Positions 56,312-64,000 of a DNA stretch of 64,000 bases are shown here, one piece after another. Both the position numbers and the translations under genes were made by a program. This DNA comes from Bimuria novae-zelandiae CBS 107.79. Taxonomy: Eukaryota; Ascomycota; Dothideomycetes; Pleosporales; Didymosphaeriaceae. A model generated the notes under the pieces. It made no database searches and was not told where the DNA came from. It saw only the letters and a program-made list of their open reading frames with translations. Each line of letters opens with the position of its first letter. Position 1 is the stretch's first letter. The stretch lies in NCBI GenBank assembly GCA_010015655.1, contig ML976730.1, positions 216,844 to 280,843 on the forward strand, read 5' to 3'.

Positions 56312-58091
56312 GCGCATATAGTCACCGCCCACATAGGGTTGCCGCCCACCCCACCAAAACGCGACACCTGCACAAAACACGCGATTTCTCAACAACGCCT
56401 ATTACAATTGCCATGTAATACACATAGACTGTAGAGTAGCTACTGCTGTAGCTACTGCTACTGTCTCTGCAGCTCCCTCTATAGTATATCTACTTTGCTA
56501 AGCTGCTGAGGCCTCAGCTGCGCGCATCGCCTCCCTGATAGTCTCTACCTCTGCAAAGCGTTAATTTGGATCTACTCGAACGCGCTTTCGAGGACGCTGA
56601 GAGCTAGTAGTCTCTAGCTACTGTTCAAGGCGTCTTTTCTCTGATTCAAGCCCTGCAGCTCGAGTATTTGCAGCTGCTAGCGCCTTACCTGCTTTTTGCA
56701 GGAGAAGTCTTGTCTTGCGACCTAGGTTCTCGCAGCTCTGCACCTCGCGCTGAGCCAAGTATAGATCTCTAGGGCCTTGAGGAGTAGAGAAGAAGCTCTG
56801 AGGCTGCTGCTGAGGCTGCTGCTGATGCGTAGGCGTAGTAGGCCTCTGAGAGAGCTGCGACGAGCTGAGTACCTGATTGATGTTGAGCGGGCAGATACCA
56901 GCAGCCTGCCAGCCAGCTCGAATTACACGCTCTGTAAAGCCTTCCTCCCTAGCTTGATAGTAGCAGGCAATAAAGCGCTCCTTCTTAACAGGCGCGGCAT
57001 CGTTAAGCGATACGAGCTCCTAGATCTAGCGTTAGTAACTAGACTTAATAACAGAGAAAGGAGCAAGATCTAGCGGCTATAAGACGTGCGAGGTATGCGC
57101 AGGTAGGTATAAGAGTTTAACTCGATACTATTTATAAAGCTAGAGAAACTTAATATCAATGTGGCTGCCATAGCCGTCAAGAATAAGGAGTCGGTACTGG
57201 CCATTACCTACAGCCGTCTCAGGTAGAAATATGCGCTGCAGCCACTCAACACCTATCGCATTTGACGTCTATCCGTTCTCTGAGGTTGTATAGATCCAGT
57301 CAGGTACGTAGGACGAGGGGAACCAGGTTGTTTGTAGGCTCTAGCCCTTAAAGATGACTGCGCAGCGTAGTTTCCGCCCTATTGCTAATACAGACTTAAT
57401 TATAGAGACCCACTCGCGATTCTCTGGAGAGCAAATATAAGCCTTCTTTTTCTAACTACTAGAGAGTACTCTAGTGTTCGTACATACCCCTAGGGCAACG
57501 CCGGTCTCGTCCATATTATAGGTATTCTCCGCCCGTACGTTGAGCCGCCGTCTAGTCTGCTCATAGAGCTCTAGGAAGGCACGCACCTGCTCTGGAGTCG
57601 CTACATCAGCTCTCTGAGCCTCTAGCTTTCTGCCGACTACTGAGGCGATGCGTGGCTGTCGGCGGATAAAGTGTGAGATCCAGAGCTTGCCTACAGGCTG
57701 GTTGTCGCCATTCATACGCAGGATTCGATTGGCCATTTCTCGGGCGCGAGCGTGGGAGGGAGGGCAGGCGCGCGCGTCTTCTTCAAGGATCCACTCTACT
57801 AGGAAGTCCTCCTGTAGAGGAGTTAATCGCTGCTAATTTTGATGGCAGACTGCGCTGTTTGTCGCGCTACCTAGCCGGCCACGTAGGGTAGATTAAAGGA
57901 TATTGTAGGCTTTTACCACAGCGCGTAGGCTTGGATAAACGCCAGCATTAAAATCGCTGATAGCTAATTGTATAGATTCTTCGCGGGGGTCCATTTTAAT
58001 AAGCGTTGTGGAGAGATATCGCGTGTTTTGTGCAGGTGTCGTGTTTTGGTGGGGTGGGCGGCAACCCTATTTGGGCGGTGACTATATGCGC
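56312..58091 (-). mobile_element. Pogo-type transposon inserted in gypsy G4
   Basis: Inverted ends GCGCATATAGTCACCGCCCA, conserved for about 75 bp, are flanked by TA (56310-56311 and 58092-58093). Removing it restores the G4 reverse-transcriptase frame (...AAGC TA GCTTAATC...). Length is 1780 bp. It encodes one transposase on the minus strand. Confidence 0.85.
56402..57994 (-). pseudogene. Pogo-type transposase (HTH, CENP-B, DDE_1) with RIP stops
   Basis: The frame runs from ATG 57994 (MDPREESIQLAISDFNAGVY) to TAA 56404-56402 without a frameshift, 530 codons. The N-terminal HTH is followed by a CENP-B-type domain ending HFIRRQPRIASVVGRKL. The DDE domain has YNMDETGVALGV, LLILDGYGSHI and PLDLAPFSVI, so all three catalytic Asp are kept. 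The C-terminus is glutamine-rich and then coiled coil. At least ten internal TAA/TAG codons interrupt it, all explicable as CAA/CAG or TGG changed by one or two transitions (for example three together in SSY*R*I*ELV near 57015). It is much less damaged than the host gypsy, so it inserted later or was mutated less. Confidence 0.85.
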
Positions 58092-58814
58092 TAGCTTATA
58101 GTACGTACTTTCTCTTTACAGTCTTTTTAGCTACCATTAAAGAAGATAAAAGCTTTTTTTATATACGCTAAGTAGTAGTTATTAGGGTACTTTTTTAGTA
58201 TATAATTAATATACTGCTAAAACGTAGTTAGCGCGTTGGCTAGGCTAAAAGAAACTACTAGCTACTTATAAAAACTAAATTAGGTTTTAAACGCTATTTT
58301 CTATTCCTTGCCTTTCGCTATTTAAAGCTTATAAAAAAACTTAAATTATATTACATTTACTAAACCATTTAGCCTTCGCGAAGAGGTAAAGGGTCTTACT
58401 AATTAATAATAAAATATAGTAGTCCTTTTTTAAAATAGTATTTAAAGTTTAATAATTAATATAAAAACGTAGTCCTTTACTATGTTTCTTAGTAAATAAT
58501 ACTAGGGCGGCTGCGCTAGACTTACTTACCTAAGTAAAGTTTTTATCTAAATGTTTAGTAAGCCCTTTCTGAAGGACAAGCAACTCTTTACGAGATATAT
58601 TAAGTAAAAGGCTATAGAGGATTTTTAGGGTCTGGCCATCTTTTTCTATAAGCTGGATAAAAAGATCTACTTTAGGTCTATAGTATAGATGGAGCTTGTT
58701 AGCTTATTCCTTATAAAAGATACGCTATAAGTCCTTAAAAGCTTTAGGTAGTAGCTTTTATAGTTTTACCTTTAGCTTGCGGGTTAACGCCTTCTATATA
58801 TTTTTTATTAATAT

Positions 58815-59069
58815 TGTCCGTACGCAGTACGGGCAGCTACCATATGCGATATCGCAAGACAGGCGACAATGGTTGCGTGAGGCCGCACAGGCAAAGGCAC
58901 AGGTCACAGGCACCGTGCGCGAACATCAATCCTTATAACCCTCTTTCCCCCGTACGTAGACAAGACAGACAAGACTTGAATACCAGACCCTTTTCTCACC
59001 CGTACCATCGTACAACTATCTAGCCCTATCATATCGCGATATGCTTGGCTTAGTATAGCCCATTCAACA
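58815..59069. mobile_element. Probable solo LTR with imperfect TSD
   Basis: TGTCCGTACGCAG...CATTCAACA, 255 bp of balanced composition inside AT-rich gypsy DNA. Flanks are AATAT (58810-58814) and GATAT (59070-59074), differing by one transition. It contains CCGTAC/GTACGG and CATATCGCGATATG palindromes. Confidence 0.5.
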
Positions 59070-61082
59070 GATATAGAAAATACCTTAGCCCCGTTTCCTA
59101 GGCGTTAATTGCGCTAATTTAGAGCTATAAAGGCTATAGTTAATACTCCTTAGGGCTTTATTAACAGTTTTTTATTTTCTTAATTATAGATATAAGTTCC
59201 TAACCTTCTAATTTAAACTAATTTCTGTACTAGGGCTAGTTTAACCCTATTCTGTTTTATTTAGATTAGACTAAGGATCTAATCATATAACTTATTATTA
59301 GGTAAAACGTATAATTATATTAGTTTTATATAATTATTAAAATTTACTTTTAATTGGACTATTTCGCGTACGAAGAGTTGCGTATCTCTAATACTAATAA
59401 GCTTTTATAGGCAGGGTAGGTTCTTGCACTCTAGGTAGGCTTTTATTATAAATTTGTATTATAAATTTAAAAGTTGGATAACCAGAATTAATTAGTATTA
59501 ATATAAAGATAATAGTATCAATAAGCAAGCATACTACTACTAGTATTAAGTCTATCTATAGCCTTTAAAAAATATTAAAACTTATCTTTTATCCTTTTTT
59601 ACTTTTCTCTCCTAGCGGCGACGATTGCTAGGAGGATTTAGTTTTCTAAATTAATTGAGGCTATATTAAACCTTTTATTAAGAAATTTTTTAGTAGTAGG
59701 TATAGCGACCCGAACTTGTGCTAGCTTTATTATAAGTAAAATTCTATACTACTTTACGCTATATCCTGTATCTCTATAATAAAAATAGAAACTATTCTTC
59801 TTATATGTTTCTATTACCTCGCGCGACACCCACATAGCTTATTTTTAGGTATTACTAGACTTATGTCTTATAGCTTTATTTATTACTTAGTATCTTTTTA
59901 AGGTTAGCTTAAGTAGGTTCTTAATTCATCTCGTCTATTGCCCCGCTCTTATTAGAGAACTTTAGTAGTTATAATTTATTTTAAAAAAGGTTTTTTTATT
60001 AACTTTCTATTACACCTTTTATAGGTCCCAATTATTATCTATATCTACTATAATTATTTAGTCCTGTACGTTATGACGAAGTCTCTAAAAATATAAATTT
60101 TTTAAAATTTCTTAACTATACTCCTTAGCTTCTATGGCGTAGTTATTAAAGTTAAAGTTAAAGTTATAAAGCTTCTAGTTTCCTTATTATATTATAAGTA
60201 AATAGTTACGCGCAATATCTTTAGCTAGGTAATTATAAAAGTTATAGTTTAGTAACTTCTAAAAGTTAGCTTTAGTGTAGTTTAGATACGCTATTCCCAC
60301 CGTCGCTATATATTTTATTAATTAACTAATAATAAATTTAGATATATTTTTAAGGTAGTCCCTATCCTCTAGAAGCTTATATTATAATGCTATTTTAAAA
60401 TAGTAGTAATTGTGTTATTTGCTATTAAAATAGGCTAAATTCAGAATTTTAGAATAGTAGCTTCTTTCTTAGTTTAAAATAAGCTCTACTATTGAGGTTT
60501 TAGTAGCTCTATTTATTAGTCTACTTTTAATAGCTGTTTTGTACCCCCTATGTCTTAAGAGTATTATTATATTATTAGGGATTTATAGTATTCTTTTACT
60601 ATTTCTTTAGTTAGTCTTTTTACTCTTTATATTAAAGCCTAAAAGGTATCCTAAATGTTAATAAGTTCCTTAACTTTACTTAGAAATTACTATATTTTAT
60701 TTTTGACGACTCCTAATACCTAGAATCTAGTTATAAATAAGGAAACTATTCTTTTATCTTCTTAGCTATTACTTCTTTATAAGCTAATAACTTACTACGT
60801 ATAATTATTTGCGGTAAGACGCGAATCTTTAGTAAAAAGTCTTATTTTTATTTTTATAACTTTTTTATTTAGTAAAGATAGTCTTACTAGCGTTAAGTAT
60901 CTATTAAAACTTTTTTTTAATTACTTATTAGGGAGAATTCTGTCTCCTTGCAGGTCTAGGCCTTACCTTTATGGTATTTATTTATATAAGTTTTTTTACT
61001 TTGTTCACTACTTTATAGCTTTTATTTATAATTATATTTAAACCCTACTTTTCCCGTGATGAGTAAAAGTAATTAAATTTAA

Positions 61083-61242
61083 TATAAGAGGTTAGGTGCT
61101 TAAGTAGCTAAAAGTACTAAAAGAATAGTTATAAATTAAATAAAAAGTCTAAAGTTAAGTTTTAGGCGTTAAACTTATATATCTAGGATTCGCATAACTA
61201 GGGGTTAAGAATCTAAGGCAATAACTAGGCGTAGCCTATTAT
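61083..61242 (-). repeat. 160-bp repeat, partner at 37562-37721
   Basis: Inverted, more AT-rich copy of the repeat at 37562-37721. It may mark the 5' end of the element overlapping G4, but no LTR pair could be defined. Confidence 0.65.
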
Positions 61243-62140
61243 AGCTATAACTATACGCCTTTGCAGCAACACCTTGCGGACCTATATAGTAACTATATTA
61301 CCCTCGACGGATATATAATCGGTGAATCGCACCAGTAACAATTTAGTACGCTGAAAGTAGTATACATGGGCGTAGTTCGAGCACATAGTGTCCTGGCACC
61401 TCTACGCGTTCTGTATTTAAGTAGCTAGGTATTATAAGGGCTTTCCGTACCAAAGCCTGTTCTATATTAGGGGAGGATAGGGTAAGGATAGAGTGCCTCG
61501 CGAATATTGAGTAGTTAATAGTTAATAAAATAGCTATAAGGTAGGTTAGGAATAATCTAACTCTATAATACACTATAAAATAACTAACTAAGAAGTTTAT
61601 TAATTTTTTATAAGAGATATACTCGTAGTATATTAGATTAACTACAAGAAGTAGAAAAAGTATAGAGAAATTATTTAACTATACACTATTTATCATAGTT
61701 CTTACTATTATTAGAATTATTATTATAGTCCTACTACGGTCCTAAGGTCCTAAGGTCCCTAGGACCCTTAAGGTCCTATAGGATCTTATTATATAACTAT
61801 TAATCTAAATTACTCCGCGCTTTCTTATATTCCTTTACTTTAGTAGTTTTATTAATAATAACTCTCTTAGCGTAATTATTTAGTTATATTATTCTTATAG
61901 GGTTTATAATTATAATTCTATCCTCCTCCTTAAAGGTATAATCCTAATACCTTATTTTTTTTATATTACTATACTATTAATATATAAGGTTTAATTTTTA
62001 TAAAGGTACACGTTTCCGCTTCTTAGGATAAATTATAGCCTCCTTTATATTTTCCTTACCTTATTAACTGTACTAAAAGTTTTTTATTTTTTTTCGCGAA
62101 ACGTCGTGTTCGCGTAGGTCTAGTAAAGTCTTAAGATTTA
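61243..62140. other. AT-rich DNA, nothing assigned
   Basis: Contains a GGTCCTAA/GGTCCCTA cluster at about 61738-61790 and otherwise RIP-type sequence. The 76-residue frame at 61343-61573 (-) has no domain. Confidence 0.4.
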
Positions 62141-62313
62141 TGTTGCGGGAATTATCCCTTGTAGGTACCCTAATCGGAAGGATCAGGTGGAACGGGCAAA
62201 CATAACACCGAATACTCGGTATAAATACTGCTCTTACAGCAACTTTTCATATGTTACTGATCAATTAATTCGATCTCCGAACTATATACTATCCAGCTCA
62301 TTTACTCTCCACA
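62141..62313. mobile_element. Solo LTR with perfect TSD
   Basis: 173 bp, TGTTGCGGGAATT...CTCTCCACA, flanked by ATTTA on both sides (62136-62140 and 62314-62318). No internal region or second LTR is nearby, so it is the product of LTR-LTR recombination. Confidence 0.85.
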
Positions 62314-62805
62314 ATTTAATTATAGCGTTAAGTTATAAGTAGTATTGAAAGTTAAAACTATATTATTTTATAGATACTGCCCTTAGGTAGTACGCTACTT
62401 ATATTTTAGTTTATACTAAGTATAGCCTATAGGTCCCTAAAAAAATATTAGGAGCTTCTTTAGAAGGAAAAGCGTAAGAAGCGTTTAGAGTTTTTTTATA
62501 CTAAGGAGTTAGCTACTTACCTGAAGTAGGAGTTAGTAGAAGTTAAGGAAAAGAAGCATGCCTATGCTTTGCATAATCTTTATATTACTCACGCGATAAG
62601 AAGCCTTAGAGAAAAAAAAGGAAAAGAGATTCTAAAAGGTATAGTTACTACTAATACTCGCGAACTGTTGTAACTCTCACCTCTAGGGTCTAACATAAGC
62701 TAGTTATAGGCTAATCTTTCTTTATTTAACTTTAATTTTTTATTATTATTTAATATTTCTTCCTTCCTTACTAATTTTCTGTCTAAGGGTGTTATTAGTA
62801 ATAAT
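62314..62805. other. RIP-degraded DNA, nothing assigned
   Basis: AT-rich. 62440-62640 has a lysine/glutamate-rich plus-strand frame (for example AKKKAYAL-like words), reminiscent of a transposase C-terminus, but it cannot be assigned. Confidence 0.35.
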
Positions 62806-63039
62806 TGTGAACCTAAGATGAGGCTGAAAAGTGATAATATGCATAATCTACGAAGGGTAAGCGCTGAGGGCGTATATACCAGCAGTCAGGAGTCACCGCT
62901 CCTCTGGGAAGCTGCATACGCCAGCAATCAGGTGTCACCGCTTCTCCGGAAAGCCGCATATGCCAATGAAACATAACTAATAAAGGAAAACGAGCCATCT
63001 CCAGGCTGGCAGTCTTCACCGGAAGCTTCACCTATTACA
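62806..63039. mobile_element. Solo LTR with perfect TSD and internal tandem repeat
   Basis: 234 bp, TGTGAACCTAAG...CCTATTACA, flanked by ATAAT on both sides (62801-62805 and 63040-63044). It holds two tandem units of about 43 bp (62880-62965) with CAGCAGTCAGGAGTCACCGC and CAGCAATCAGGTGTCACCGC. It has little RIP damage compared with its surroundings. Confidence 0.85.
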
Positions 63040-63059
63040 ATAATTTATTACTAATTTTT

Positions 63060-64000
63060 AATAGTTCGTGAGATTTTCCTCTAGTTCTTAAGTATTATAG
63101 TATTCTAGCTATCTTTTCTATTTAGCTAAGTATTTAAGCTAACTTTAGGCTATTTGTAGATCCTTGATTTCTTTAACCTTATACTTATTATTTTCTGGGT
63201 CTAACTAGATCGTAACTAGAGCGTCTAGTAGTGCTAGTTTTAAAAGTAATTTATAAAATATAGGATATATCTTCGTGCCTAGTAGTAAGAGTAGCTTTAT
63301 TATAACTAGTCCCTTAGTTTCTTGTACCTTAAAATAGCCTACTTAAAGGTAATTTAGTTTTCTGCTAGGTCATTTTATCCATAGAAATATTTATAATAAG
63401 AAGTCTTTATCCCCCCTTTTAAAGGTTAATCCCTTAATCCTTTACTTATTTGCGTTTTTAGATACTATAAGAGCTCTTTAGGTAATTTATTTTTATAAGA
63501 CTTTATAAAGTTCCTTTATTTTTTTTCCACATCCTAGGCTTTCGTAAAAATGCTTTTTATATTTCTTAGATCTTAGTAAGGAACTAGCTTATATCTATAA
63601 TTAGCGTAGTGTAGAGAGTATTATGTCATTTCTAACCTTGCGCTATTATATGCTAGCTAGGCTATTAGTAGTAACTCTACCTAATTATCCTATTATTTAT
63701 TAACGTAGAATCGTAGGTACTATTCTAAAGTTTAATTCGTACGTTCCGTTTGTCTATTACTCTAGGGTTAGAAACTTGTTAAGAGTTTTCTATTAACACC
63801 TAGAGCTACTATAAAGGTATTCTAGTAATTAGACGTAAAGAGCTTATCTCTATTTATAATAAATTCCTTTAGTAGTCTATATTCTATAAATACTACGTTG
63901 TCTACCTTATAGGCTAGTTCTTCTACTATTATAAATTTTTTTATAGGTCTGAATTTGGCTGCCTTGGTTAGAAAGTCTACTATTATTATAATAGTGTTAT
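63060..64000 (-). mobile_element. Gypsy G5 integrase region, truncated by the window edge
   Basis: On the minus strand near 63750 the frame reads NRQTERTN then TLE and YLR, the (D)GQTERTNQTLEQYLR run of gypsy integrase. The rest is AT-rich with TAA/TAG stops. The element continues beyond 64000. Confidence 0.55.

Larger units (their letters stand above)
53475..61080 (-). mobile_element. Gypsy G4, RIP-degraded, interrupted by a pogo element and a solo LTR
   Basis: On the minus strand the order is Gag/zinc knuckle (FYFYYRDTGYSVK near 59780), reverse transcriptase (KGLRFYINYQTLN-like near 58480, ending near 58092 and resuming at 56309 with NLKAAGLYLNIKKFKFSVKI), RNase H (about 55960-55400), integrase (about 55350-54400) and the chromodomain end near 53900-54150. 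It belongs to the same family as G2; 54700-54870 is the inverted counterpart of 27400-27600. The 5' boundary is not resolved and 61080 is approximate. Confidence 0.6.

Noticed and set aside
56312..58091. Longer inverted ends starting at AAGCTAGC for the second pogo element
   Set aside because: AAGCTAGCTT is a palindrome of the target. Placing the ends next to TA restores the gypsy frame, so the extra bases belong to the host.

Overview
The window looks like a repeat-rich stretch of a filamentous ascomycete chromosome (Pezizomycotina, most likely a Dothideomycete). The evidence is short introns with GTATGT/GTAAGT donors and CTGAC branch points, HET-domain and NB-ARC/TPR proteins, fungal hAT, pogo, copia and gypsy elements, and very strong RIP-type decay. 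In the AT-rich blocks CpA/TpG is converted to TpA, glutamine and tryptophan codons have become TAA/TAG, and CpG survives as CGCG islets. I saw no tRNA, rRNA, CRISPR array or operon.

Layout. 1-310: undamaged right end of a hAT transposon. 999-4610: a gene island with three decayed genes, namely a 2OG-Fe(II) oxygenase (-), a thioesterase-like protein (+) and a small secreted cysteine-rich protein (-). 5332-8531: a three-level nest made of a hAT-type MITE (8-bp TSD), a pogo element inside it (TA TSD) and a 906-bp LINE-like insert inside that (12-bp TSD). The nest ends 139 bp before the start codon of an intact FAD-dependent oxidoreductase (8663-10219, one intron), which converges on an intact POF1/NMNAT-like gene (10361-11290, -). 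11460-14526: RIP-degraded DNA.

14527-26349: copia DNA. A young copia element (18289-23545, -) separates two different, older copia copies whose shared 1.1 kb is present on both sides. 26350-35930: a gypsy remnant split by a gypsy element with paired LTRs and matching TSD (27863-35047). 37746-39519: a pogo-type element ending 264 bp upstream of an intact HET/NB-ARC/TPR gene (39783-42776), whose C-terminus is built from near-identical 126-bp repeats.

43500-64000: RIP-degraded gypsy DNA carrying a second gypsy with paired LTRs (46365-52825) that lacks its reverse transcriptase, a minus-strand gypsy (from 53120) holding a pogo element (56312-58091), three solo LTRs, and the edge of another minus-strand gypsy.

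Functionally this is a two-compartment region. A few single-copy genes (oxidoreductase, nucleotide metabolism, NLR-type immune/allorecognition receptor, secreted protein) sit between mutated transposons. Two of the three intact genes have an element inserted directly upstream, and the island nearest the hAT carries RIP-like stops.
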